A stretch of 64,000 nucleotides of DNA from the NCBI RefSeq assembly GCF_004803815.1, contig NZ_CP012544.1:1302001-1366000 (forward strand), read 5' to 3'. This document shows positions 8,752-17,291 of this stretch, piece after piece; position 1 is the first letter of the stretch; the number at the start of each line of letters is the position of its first letter. A program made the position numbers and the translations under genes. The notes below the pieces were generated by a model. It saw nothing but the letters and a program-made list of their open reading frames with translations. It was not told the DNA's origin and searched no databases. Origin of the DNA: Campylobacter showae (lineage in GTDB: Bacteria > Campylobacterota > Campylobacteria > Campylobacterales > Campylobacteraceae).

Positions 8752-9420
8752 CTATTTTATGGATTTTAGTATCTCTTCACCCGCTTCGTCTAGCCTCTTT
8801 CCGTTAAAGTGCGCCTTGCAAAACTCCACTATCTTGCCGTGAAATTTGGCGTAAATTTCATTCATATCTAGCTCGCGTCCGTATGCTTTACAAATTTGCT
8901 CGCTATTTACGGCCTCTAGCCATTCGCGCGCCTCTTCGTAGTTTTCAAACTCATATCCCAAAAAGCTCAAAATCCGTAAAGCGTAGCTATCTACGACCAT
9001 CACCTCGCGCCCGCACGCGTAGCAAAGCACCGCGTCGCAGCTCTCCGCGCCGATGCCTTTGACGCCCAGCAACCACTCGCGGCTCACGTTTTCTTTGAAA
9101 TTTTCAAAATCGCCGAATTTTTTAAAAATCGCCTCGCAAAGCGTTTTTAGGCGTTTTGCTTTGGTGTTGTAAAAGCCGCTTGGTTTTATGAGTAAGGCAA
9201 GCTCGGCCGCGGGAGTTTTTACGATACCTTCCAGGCTCATCAAATTTGCGTTTTTTAGATTATTTAGCGCTTTATCGGCGTTTTTCCAGTTGGTATTTTG
9301 TATCAAAACGGCGCCGACCACGACCTCAAAGGTGCCTGCACTTGGCCACCAAAGAGGGCCGTCTGCGTCAGCCTTTACGCCCGCGTTTTTTAGCGCCAAA
9401 AAAAGCTGCGTGCTATCCAT
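8752..9420 (-). CDS. MagIII-like 3-methyladenine DNA glycosylase (endonuclease III superfamily)
   Basis: A 222-residue helix-hairpin-helix/GPD protein that excises alkylated bases in base excision repair. Seen: LWWPSAGTFEVVVGAVLIQNTNW near the N-terminus (here split over its family blocks WWPSAGTFE and GAVLIQNT), the hairpin GVKGIGAESCDAVLCYA, and the catalytic Asp in VMVVDSYALRIL. The four-cysteine iron-sulfur loop of ordinary Nth is absent, as in Helicobacter pylori MagIII, which it resembles along its length. The gene ends 9 nt before... the aminotransferase start lies 8 nt downstream, so it leads that minus-strand operon. Confidence 0.85.
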   Translation of the reverse strand: MDSTQLFLALKNAGVKADADGPLWWPSAGTFEVVVGAVLIQNTNWKNADKALNNLKNANLMSLEGIVKTPAAELALLIKPSGFYNTKAKRLKTLCEAIFKKFGDFENFKENVSREWLLGVKGIGAESCDAVLCYACGREVMVVDSYALRILSFLGYEFENYEEAREWLEAVNSEQICKAYGRELDMNEIYAKFHGKIVEFCKAHFNGKRLDEAGEEILKSIK

Positions 9421-9555
9421 CGTTTTTCCTTTTTTCTTTGTTTATTAGCAAATTTTACGTCCGGCTCTTGCTCAAATTTATCGTCCAAAACGCCGCCGCG
9501 CTTAAATTTGAGTAAAAGCCGTCGCTAGCCTTGCGTGGCTCAAATTTGAACTCGT

Positions 9556-10371
9556 TTATATAAATTTAACCGCTCGCTGTACCAAAGGCTCGCCAACGCC
9601 GTCTATCACGCGGATCTTAAAGGCGTCCGTGCAGCGCCCGCCGTCAAATTCAAACACGACCATTTGAAAAATCCGTCTGCATTTTTCATTTACCTTAAAC
9701 GAGTGCTTAAGGCCCGTTAAAAAGCTCTTCACCGGCGCTTCCGCGTCCATGCCGATGACGCCGTCAAACGCCCCGCTAAGCCCGACGTCGCTCACGTATG
9801 CGGTGCCGCTAACTATTTGCAAATCATCGGTGCCAACGTGCGTGTGGGTGCCGGCTATGGCTCCCACACGCCCGCAAAACAGCCTAAAAAACGCATTTTT
9901 CTCGCTCGTAGCCTCGGCGTGAAAGTCCATGAGGATATTTTCGCTCTCGCACTCATCTAGCGCGCGCTCGGCTTCTAAAAAGGCGTTGTTCGTATGCGGC
10001 AAGCCGTAGTGCCCCATCAAATTTACCACGCTTAGGCTCTTGCCATCTTTGCTAAAATTTATCGCTCCGCGCCCCGCAGTTCCCGCGAAGTGATTATACG
10101 GGCGGATGATAGGCAGAGCGTCCATCAGCGCAACCACGTCTTTTTTATCAAAGCTATGGTTTCCGCCCGTGATCGCGTCGATACCGCAGCCTAGCAGCTC
10201 GTGCGCGTTTGTGGCGGTTAGACCAAAGCCTCCGCTTGCGTTTTCGGCATTTGCGACGATAAAGTCGAGCTCAAATTCGCGCTTAAATTTGGGCAAATTT
10301 TGCATCACGGCGCTTCGTCCCGCGCGTCCGACGATATCGCCCACAAAGCCCACTCTAGTTAAATTTGCCAT
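9556..10371 (-). CDS. TIGR00282/YmdB family metallophosphoesterase
   Basis: About 271 residues. Metal-binding motifs of the calcineurin-like family are clear: GDIVGRAGR, VANAENASGG, TGGNHSFDKK, MDFHAEATSEK and GTHTHVGTDD. The Bacillus homologue YmdB hydrolyses cyclic nucleotides and acts in biofilm decisions, and there is functionally linked to RNase Y. I chose the ATG that overlaps the TGA of the DUF815 gene; an in-frame TTG lies one codon earlier. It is the last gene of the long yajC operon. Confidence 0.9.
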   Translation of the reverse strand: MANLTRVGFVGDIVGRAGRSAVMQNLPKFKREFELDFIVANAENASGGFGLTATNAHELLGCGIDAITGGNHSFDKKDVVALMDALPIIRPYNHFAGTAGRGAINFSKDGKSLSVVNLMGHYGLPHTNNAFLEAERALDECESENILMDFHAEATSEKNAFFRLFCGRVGAIAGTHTHVGTDDLQIVSGTAYVSDVGLSGAFDGVIGMDAEAPVKSFLTGLKHSFKVNEKCRRIFQMVVFEFDGGRCTDAFKIRVIDGVGEPLVQRAVKFI

Positions 10372-11132
10372 CAAATTTTATCTTTATAGCTTAGATAAAA
10401 CTGCCTCGCAGTGCGTCCCGAGCGGCTCGCGCGAAGCTGGGCGTATTGCTTTGCTAGCTCGTGAAGCATCGCTCTATCGCCAACGAAATCTTTAAAATAA
10501 AAATCCACGATCTTTAGATAGTCCGTAAAGCTGCCCTGATAAAAGCTGAGCCAAAGCCCGAATCTATCGCTAAGCGCGATCTTTTCCTCGACCGCGTCAC
10601 TATAGTGCAGCTCCGTCTCGCCGACCTTCGCGCCCTCGTTGTCGCTTTTTAGTTCGCTGATCAGGTGGCGGCGGTTTGAGGTCGCATAAACAAGCACGTT
10701 TTTAGGCGCTTTTTCGATCGAGCCCTCAAGCACGGGTTTTAAAAATTTGTAGCTCATATCTCCCGCCTCAAAGCTAAGATCGTCGCAAAAAATGATAAAT
10801 TTAAAGCTGCTATCCCTAATCTCGTAAATAATCTCGGGGATCATCTCCAGCTCGTCGTTTTTTAGCTCGATTAGCCGCAAGCCCTCCGGGTAAAATTTAG
10901 TAAAAACGGCCTTAACCAGGCTACTTTTACCGCAGCCTCGCGCGCCCCACAGTATCGCGTGATTTGCACCCTTGCCTTCTAAAAATTTGCGCGTATTTTC
11001 CACGAGCTCTTCTTTTTGCTTTTCGATCCCGATAAGCCCGTCAAGCTGGGTAAAATCAACGTCTATCACACCTTTTAATGCTCCAAATTTACGCCTATAA
11101 ATCGCTGCGGCAGTCGTATTCCAGTCTATCAT
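10371..11132 (-). CDS. DUF815 family AAA+ ATPase
   Basis: A 253-residue ATPase. The Walker A motif is GARGCGKS at residues 63-70; FIIFCDDLSFE is Walker B; VYATSNRRHL is the sensor-1 region. DUF815 proteins resemble DnaA-like/MoxR-type ATPases but have no assigned function. The gene overlaps mfd upstream by 4 nt (ATGA) and the YmdB-like gene downstream. A homologue next to mfd is also found in C. jejuni, which hints at a role linked to DNA metabolism. That link is inference. Confidence 0.9.
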   Translation of the reverse strand: MIDWNTTAAAIYRRKFGALKGVIDVDFTQLDGLIGIEKQKEELVENTRKFLEGKGANHAILWGARGCGKSSLVKAVFTKFYPEGLRLIELKNDELEMIPEIIYEIRDSSFKFIIFCDDLSFEAGDMSYKFLKPVLEGSIEKAPKNVLVYATSNRRHLISELKSDNEGAKVGETELHYSDAVEEKIALSDRFGLWLSFYQGSFTDYLKIVDFYFKDFVGDRAMLHELAKQYAQLRASRSGRTARQFYLSYKDKI

Positions 11133-14086
11133 TTTTCCGCCCGTCCTTTGTTTAGTTTTCTAAGATAGATCAAGATCTCCTCTATCACGTCATCATCGTC
11201 TTTGCTCTTTGATTTTAGCCTGGTTTGTTCGCCGTTTTGCGCGGTTAGCACGATATTTTGCTCGGCGTTTGAGATGGCTTTAAAGCCTACTTTTATCGCT
11301 AAAATTTTAATTATAATGAGGCTTAAAAACTGCTTTGTGTAGATATCCGGTTTGCCGAATCTATCCTCGATCTCGCCCTCTATCTCGTAAACCTCGGCAA
11401 CCTCTTTGCACTTGCTAAGCCGTCTATATAGCTCCAAGCGCAGCCTATCCTCGCCGATAAACTCCGAGTTTAAAAACGCGTTTATGCTGAGTTTAAGATC
11501 GATTTTTGCACTTTCAAAGCTCTCTTTATTTAGTAGTTTATTTATCTCTTCTTCAAGCATTTTTATATAGAGCGAGTAGCCGATCGCCTCGATATGGCCG
11601 CTTTGAGCTTCGCCCACTAGGTTGCCGCCACCTCTGATTTCTAGATCGTGGTAGGCTAGCACGCTGCCCGAGCCCAAAAACGAATTACTCTCAAGCGCGA
11701 CTAGGCGTTTTAGAGCGTCTGCGCTTAGGGCGTTTTTGTCTTCGACCAGGAAGTAGCAATACGCCTGCTTGTCGCTCCTGCCAACGCGTCCGCGTAGCTG
11801 ATGTAGGTCTGCGATACCGAATTTATTCGCGCCCTCGATGATGATGGTGTTTACGTTTGGCAGATGTATGCCGCTTTCTACGATACTAGTGCTTAGCAGC
11901 ACGTCGTATTCGCCGTTTTCAAACTTCATCATCTCCTCTTCGGTCGTCTTGGCGTCGATCTTGGAGTGCAGCGTGAGGATGCGTAAATTTGGCATGATGT
12001 CTAAAATTTGCTTTTTTGCCTGAGGCATCGTGGCGATGTGGTTGTGTATGTAAAAAATTTGCCCGCCGCGGCGCAGTTCGCGCATCACTGCCTCTTTTAC
12101 CGCCTTTTCGTCCCACTCGCGCACGCTGGTTCGCACGTCTAGGCGCGAGCTTGGCGGAGTTTGTAGCACCGAGTAGCCCTTGACGCTTGAAAGCGCCATG
12201 TTTAGGCTACGCGGTATCGGGGTCGCGCTCATAGATAGCACGTGCGAGGCGCTTGAAATTTCTTTTAGTTTTTCTTTTTGCTTGACGCCGAATTTATGCT
12301 CCTCATCAATGATGATGAGGCCTAAATTTGATGGCTTTACCGATAAAAGCGAGTGCGTACCCACGCAAACGCAAGGCTGCCCTGCCTCCAGCGCCTTTAC
12401 CGCGGCCGCTTTTTCCTTCGCGCTCGTGAAGCGATCGAGTTTAAAGACGCTAACGTCAAATTTGCCCAGCCTCTCTTTTAGGCTCTTAAAATGCTGCGAG
12501 CTAAGAAGCGTCGTCGGCACGAAAAATAGCGCCTGAAAGCCCGATTTTACGCACTTAAATATCGCGTTCATCGCAACTTCCGTTTTACCGAATCCCACGT
12601 CGCCGCTAAGCAACCTGTCCATCACCTTGCCGCTTTTTAGGTCGTTTGCGATGTCGCTTGATGCGCGCTCCTGATCTCTCGTGTAGGCAAAGCCCGCGTT
12701 TTGCAAGAAATTTAGATACTCTGCGTCCTCTTTTTCGATGATTTCGCCGCGGATTAGCTCGCGCTGGGCGGCTAGTGAAATAATCTTTGACGCGATTACG
12801 AAAAGCTTGGCTCTAACTTTTTCTTTTATCTTGGCGAAATTTGCCTTGCCTAGGCGGTCTAAAACCGCGATACTGCCACTGCCCGCGACGTATCTGTCGA
12901 TCAAATTTAGATGCTCGACGGGCAAAAGCAGCTTGTCCTCGTTTTGGTAAACGATGACGACAAACTCGCGCGTCCTGCCTAGCACCGTTAGCTTTTCAAG
13001 CCCCGTAAATTTGCCGATGCCGTACTCCTCGTGCACGACGTAGTCGCCCGCCTTTAGTTCGTCGATCGCTAGACTCGGTTTTTTGGCGCGCTTTTTCTTT
13101 TCAAATTTATTTAGCGAGACGATGATCTCGCTCGGTGAAACCAAATTTAACGCGGCCTGGGTTTGCACAAACTCTACGTTTTTATATTCGCTTAAATTTA
13201 ATGCGTTAAAAAGCCCCTCGTTACGCGCTAAAACCTTGATTTTTTTATTTTTATTAAGCTCGAAAAAATCGGCGTTTAAAGTTACGCTTAGGTCTTTATA
13301 AACCTTAGCCGCGGGCAATACGGGCAAATTTGCCACCTCGCCTAGACCCCGCTCAAAGCCGTCAAATTTTTTCGTCAAAACCGTTTTAAATTCGCGCGTA
13401 TAGTCTATAAAGCCGTCTATCGCCCAAAATCCGAGCGTCTTTAGGTCGCTGATTAGCGCGTCGGTCTCGATCTCTTTTATTTTTTCGAAGGTTTTTTCAA
13501 ATTCGGCTTCGCCCAGAGCCGCGATAAAAGGCGAAATTTCAACGCTTTTTAGCTCGGTTTTGTTTGAAATTTGCGTTTGCGTGCTGTAGTGCCTGATGCT
13601 CTCTATCTCATCGTCAAAAAGCAAAATACGGTTTGGCTCCTGCGCGCCGACGCAAAAAATATCGATAATCTCGCCGCGAACGCAAAACTCGCCCTCGCTC
13701 TCCACGATACCCACCGCCTCGTAGCCAAAGCGCAGTAGCTTTTGGGCTAGCTCTTTTGGATCGATTTTATCGCCGAAATTTAGAGTAAGTTTTTGTAGGT
13801 GTTTTTTGCCGGGAAGTTTGTTTAGAACCGTGCAAACGGGACTGATGAGGAGCTTTTTGCCCTCAAATTCGTAAAATTTGGCCAGCTCGGATGATAACTC
13901 GAAAAGCTCGGCGCTAAAGCTGCGCAGATCATCGCCCTCGCGCGCTCTAAAATCAGGCAATCTAAATACCTTAAGCCCGGCAAATTCCGCCGCGCTAAGA
14001 GCCGCGATGGCCTCCTTGTCGTCCTCGCAGACGAGTAGCTGCGCATCGCCTCCGTTTAAAAAATACTCAAAAACCTCACTTTGCAC
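11129..14086 (-). CDS. mfd: Transcription-repair coupling factor
   Basis: A 985-residue translocase that removes RNA polymerase stalled at DNA damage and recruits UvrA. In order: UvrB-like N-terminal region, the RNA-polymerase-interacting domain beginning GDYVVHEEYGIGKFTGL, RecG-like helicase motor with Walker A GDVGFGKTE and Walker B IIDEEHKFG, SATPIPRSL, LRGRVGRSD motif VI, and a C-terminal TRCF domain. It is somewhat shorter than the E. coli protein (about 1150 residues), as usual in Campylobacter. It overlaps folC upstream by 11 nt and the DUF815 gene downstream by 4 nt. Confidence 0.97.
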   Translation of the reverse strand: MQSEVFEYFLNGGDAQLLVCEDDKEAIAALSAAEFAGLKVFRLPDFRAREGDDLRSFSAELFELSSELAKFYEFEGKKLLISPVCTVLNKLPGKKHLQKLTLNFGDKIDPKELAQKLLRFGYEAVGIVESEGEFCVRGEIIDIFCVGAQEPNRILLFDDEIESIRHYSTQTQISNKTELKSVEISPFIAALGEAEFEKTFEKIKEIETDALISDLKTLGFWAIDGFIDYTREFKTVLTKKFDGFERGLGEVANLPVLPAAKVYKDLSVTLNADFFELNKNKKIKVLARNEGLFNALNLSEYKNVEFVQTQAALNLVSPSEIIVSLNKFEKKKRAKKPSLAIDELKAGDYVVHEEYGIGKFTGLEKLTVLGRTREFVVIVYQNEDKLLLPVEHLNLIDRYVAGSGSIAVLDRLGKANFAKIKEKVRAKLFVIASKIISLAAQRELIRGEIIEKEDAEYLNFLQNAGFAYTRDQERASSDIANDLKSGKVMDRLLSGDVGFGKTEVAMNAIFKCVKSGFQALFFVPTTLLSSQHFKSLKERLGKFDVSVFKLDRFTSAKEKAAAVKALEAGQPCVCVGTHSLLSVKPSNLGLIIIDEEHKFGVKQKEKLKEISSASHVLSMSATPIPRSLNMALSSVKGYSVLQTPPSSRLDVRTSVREWDEKAVKEAVMRELRRGGQIFYIHNHIATMPQAKKQILDIMPNLRILTLHSKIDAKTTEEEMMKFENGEYDVLLSTSIVESGIHLPNVNTIIIEGANKFGIADLHQLRGRVGRSDKQAYCYFLVEDKNALSADALKRLVALESNSFLGSGSVLAYHDLEIRGGGNLVGEAQSGHIEAIGYSLYIKMLEEEINKLLNKESFESAKIDLKLSINAFLNSEFIGEDRLRLELYRRLSKCKEVAEVYEIEGEIEDRFGKPDIYTKQFLSLIIIKILAIKVGFKAISNAEQNIVLTAQNGEQTRLKSKSKDDDDVIEEILIYLRKLNKGRAEK

Positions 14087-15230
14087 CGCGGTACCTTTTT
14101 AGGAAGGCTTCCACGAGGTAAAAAGACCCGAACGCCAGATACTCCTCGTCCGCACGCACGTCCGTAAAGTCCGCAAACTCAATATCTAGCTGGCGCAAAG
14201 CCTCTTTCACCTGCGCCGTCGCAAGCTCGCGGCCCGGCGTCTCGTACTCGATGATGTAGGTCTTTTTGACGATCGGCTTGATCGCCTTTAGGACGGCTTT
14301 TATGTCCTTATCGGCAAAGGCGTTAAAGATCAAATTTAGCTTTTTGTCCTCAAATTTTTTAGCTAGAGCCTGCGCCGCCATCTCGTTATGCCCGACGTCG
14401 ATCGTGACGTTTGGCGCGATCTTTTCGCAGCGTCCGCTAAGATCTAGCGCACCTAAATTTGATAAATTTAAGCTAAATCCAAGCTCCTTAAACGCCGAAG
14501 AGCTAAGGGTTAAATTTGAACGTAAAAACTCGGGCAAGCCGAATTTTTCCGCATAAATTTTAATCTCGTTTTTATCATCGTCGCTTAAATTTTCAGACGC
14601 AAATTTAAGCGTCGCGCCTTTTTTAGCGGCGATTTTTCGCGCGATACCGACGCAAAGCTCGCTCATATCGTCGTTCATCAAAGCAACGTCCGCCATTGCG
14701 TTAAATTTGGTAGTCGCGATCTGCTCTAGCGTGTCACCAAGCAGCGCCGTGTGATCAAAGCCGATCGGAGTAAAGAGGCTAAGGTGCTTGTCAAATACGT
14801 TCGTAGCGTCAAATTCGCCGCCTACGCCAGCCTCGCAGACGAAAAAGTCGCACCCCTCAAAAAGCGTAGCGCAAAGCATCGTCGCGTACTCAAAATACGA
14901 AAGCGAGCGCGCGACCTCGGCAGGCAAAATTTTAATCAGCTTCTCATGAGCCGTCTCGAGCGCGTCCGCGCTAGCTACGGCGCCGTTCATCCAAAATCTC
15001 TCGCGAAACTCGAAAATATGCGGGCTAGTATAGTGTCCGACGCTATGGCTGCGAGCGAGCATCTGCGCTAAAAATCGCCCCGTGCTGCCCTTGCCGTTCG
15101 TGCCGATAATATGGATGATTTTTGGTATTTTAAATGCGCCTTGTACGAATTTAAAGGTGTTTGGCATGCGCGCGCGGTTGATTTCCTTATAAAAAAGGGG
15201 TTTGTTTTCTAAAAAATCTTCTAGTTTCAT
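14076..15230 (-). CDS. folC: Bifunctional folylpolyglutamate synthase/dihydrofolate synthase
   Basis: A 384-residue Mur-ligase-like enzyme that joins glutamate to dihydropteroate and folates. The P-loop is HIIGTNGKGSTGRFLA, followed by GHYTSPHIFEFRERF; CEAGVGGEFDATNVF and GFDHTALLGDTLEQIA are family blocks. The start overlaps the GGDEF gene stop by one base (TAATG) and its end overlaps mfd, so it is translationally coupled on both sides. Confidence 0.95.
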   Translation of the reverse strand: MKLEDFLENKPLFYKEINRARMPNTFKFVQGAFKIPKIIHIIGTNGKGSTGRFLAQMLARSHSVGHYTSPHIFEFRERFWMNGAVASADALETAHEKLIKILPAEVARSLSYFEYATMLCATLFEGCDFFVCEAGVGGEFDATNVFDKHLSLFTPIGFDHTALLGDTLEQIATTKFNAMADVALMNDDMSELCVGIARKIAAKKGATLKFASENLSDDDKNEIKIYAEKFGLPEFLRSNLTLSSSAFKELGFSLNLSNLGALDLSGRCEKIAPNVTIDVGHNEMAAQALAKKFEDKKLNLIFNAFADKDIKAVLKAIKPIVKKTYIIEYETPGRELATAQVKEALRQLDIEFADFTDVRADEEYLAFGSFYLVEAFLKRYRGAK

Positions 15231-16765
15231 TAAATTTTAGGCATTACCTGATCTCTGCCGTTTTGCTTGGCCTGATATAGCATTTTATCCGAAGCTTCTA
15301 ATACGGCTGCTTGACTTTGATTTTGGCTGCGTATAGCAACGCCGCAACTCACCGTAACGCTAATGCGCTCGTCTTTGTATAAAAATTTGGAGTTTTTGAG
15401 CACATCGCGCACCTTGTCCGCAAACTCTATACTCTGTGCTATATCAAACCCCGGCAACAAAACCACAAACTCCTCGCCGCCGTATCTAGCTACGAAATCG
15501 ACTTCCCTAGAGTTACCCCTAAGAGTTTTTCCTACGCTTGCTATTATTACGTCGCCGGCGTCGTGCCCGTATATATCGTTTATATTTTTAAAATGATCTA
15601 TGTCAAAAAAACACACGGCATAGTCGGCATTTTGTTGTAAAAAATCAATCTCTAAACGCCCAAGCTCTTCCATTAACGCTTTTTTAGTCGCTGTTTTAGT
15701 TAAAAAATCCTCTTTACTCTCGGCTTTCGCGCTTTCTAGCTCTACTTCCAGCTTGCTCACTTTTGCTTGTAACTCTTTTATAGTTTGCTGATCGCTTAGC
15801 ATCTGCTCGCCCAATTGCTTAACCTCAACGTCCAAGGTATCGGCGATATTTTTTAACTTATCCCTGATCCCCTCAAAACTATCTTCGTTTAAATTTATCG
15901 AATTCAGATCGTTTTTGATAAACTGCATCTGGCTCGAGCTCTTAGAAGAACTGCTGATTAGGCTTGCTATTTGCTCGTTTATGCCATCCAAAACCTTATC
16001 TAGCGATCCGACTTTCGTAGAAACCTCGGCCCTATCAAGCTCGATACGCTTTTTGGTCAAATTTTCTATATTTTTTCTAACCGAGAAATCTTCTAAAAGC
16101 TTTGGATCGCTTTTTAAAATTTTATTTACTTTTTCTATTTCGCCGTCGATTTTATCGGTAATAGAAGGTCTTAGCATATCCGATACGAGCGGAACTAGTT
16201 TTTCGCAAGCCTGCTCTTTCGTCAAAACATCTTCAAGCTCGCTAACGATATCTCTCAGGTCACTAAAATTTTTAACGCCGTAAACGCCTAACCTTTTCAA
16301 AAAACTATCGTCGTAATCGGTTAAAAAATCGAACCATTTGTCTTTTATTCTATCTATGGCTTGCGCATCTAGTCTTCTATTTAGGGCTTCCGAGCTTGCT
16401 TCGGCTAAATTTTTAGCATTTTTATTGTGCAACGAAGCTACGGCCTGAAAAACCTTTTTATTCATAGCTACGAGTGCATTTATTAGTTTTGGATACTCGG
16501 CTAGGCCGGGCGAATTTAGCCTAGCCGCCATAAAAGCAAAAAGCTCGTCCAAGTTTCTTACGTTTTTTTGTTTTAGCTGCGCTTTAAGCTCATCGTTTAG
16601 GCGAGCCGAGTATTTTTCAAGCTTCTGACAATCAGGCACTATTACGCCGTTTTTTTTCGCTATCTCGCAAAAAACCTCGGCGTAGTTATCCGGAGTTAAC
16701 ATGAGCCCTCGCTCTTTCATGGTCTGGATTGATTCTTTTATGACTTGGCTGACGCTAGTCGCCAT
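15230..16765 (-). CDS. GGDEF domain diguanylate cyclase
   Basis: A 511-residue cytoplasmic protein. The C-terminal 170 residues are a GGDEF domain with RYGGEEFVVLLPG as active site and FDIDHFKNINDIYGHDAGD for metal and GTP. An intact product-inhibition site RxxD (REVD) sits five residues before GGEEF, so it is probably an active, feedback-controlled c-di-GMP synthase. The N-terminal 300 residues are helical (TMKERGLMLTPDNYAEVF at the start, a coiled coil near 290-345) with no membrane segment. It lies between lptE and folC with 11-nt and 1-nt overlaps. Confidence 0.92.
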   Translation of the reverse strand: MATSVSQVIKESIQTMKERGLMLTPDNYAEVFCEIAKKNGVIVPDCQKLEKYSARLNDELKAQLKQKNVRNLDELFAFMAARLNSPGLAEYPKLINALVAMNKKVFQAVASLHNKNAKNLAEASSEALNRRLDAQAIDRIKDKWFDFLTDYDDSFLKRLGVYGVKNFSDLRDIVSELEDVLTKEQACEKLVPLVSDMLRPSITDKIDGEIEKVNKILKSDPKLLEDFSVRKNIENLTKKRIELDRAEVSTKVGSLDKVLDGINEQIASLISSSSKSSSQMQFIKNDLNSINLNEDSFEGIRDKLKNIADTLDVEVKQLGEQMLSDQQTIKELQAKVSKLEVELESAKAESKEDFLTKTATKKALMEELGRLEIDFLQQNADYAVCFFDIDHFKNINDIYGHDAGDVIIASVGKTLRGNSREVDFVARYGGEEFVVLLPGFDIAQSIEFADKVRDVLKNSKFLYKDERISVTVSCGVAIRSQNQSQAAVLEASDKMLYQAKQNGRDQVMPKI

Positions 16766-17288
16766 TTTTTAGCCCTTTTACCGCAAGCACGGCGATATAT
16801 TCGTCAAAAGCCTCCTGCGAAGCCTCTTTTATAGCGTTATATTTTTCGCTCTCGCTGATAACGCCGTCGGCAAATCTAGTATCCCTTACTTTTTGGGAAA
16901 CTGTAAAGTCGTGCTCGCCCGAAGTCGTCACCGATAGCGTTTTGCCGCCTTTTAACTTAGTGTCGAAATTTAGCGCTAGTATCGCTTTATACGAAGTTAC
17001 ATAGCCATTTTCATCGTATAACAACGCTTGATAGTTAAGCGATTTGATCGAGACGGTTATGGTGGTTGGCTCGTTTTTATCGTAGCTTATGCGTTTACCT
17101 AGCCTTGTTACGATACCCTCTAGTACGCTATCTTTGATCCAAACGCTGTTTTTAGGCTCTTCTTTGCTTATTAGCACGTTTACGTATACACGGTCGCCCA
17201 TTATGTCGTTCGTGATCTTTGAGACGGGCTTATAGCCGCATCCAACCAAGATGAAAGTCGCCAAAAGTAGTAAAAATTTTATCTTCAC
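16755..17288 (-). CDS. lptE: LptE-like LPS-assembly lipoprotein
   Basis: A 177-residue lipoprotein: signal peptide MKIKFLLLLATFILVGC with the lipobox LVGC at the cleavage site. The mature part starts GYKP, as is common in LptE, and is mostly beta. LptE sits inside the LptD barrel in the outer membrane and helps place LPS on the cell surface. Primary sequence conservation in this family is weak, so the call leans on the lipobox, the size and its place right after leuS, where LptE lies in both C. jejuni and E. coli. The gap to leuS is 3 nt. Confidence 0.8.
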   Translation of the reverse strand: MKIKFLLLLATFILVGCGYKPVSKITNDIMGDRVYVNVLISKEEPKNSVWIKDSVLEGIVTRLGKRISYDKNEPTTITVSIKSLNYQALLYDENGYVTSYKAILALNFDTKLKGGKTLSVTTSGEHDFTVSQKVRDTRFADGVISESEKYNAIKEASQEAFDEYIAVLAVKGLKNGD

Positions 17289-17291
17289 GAT

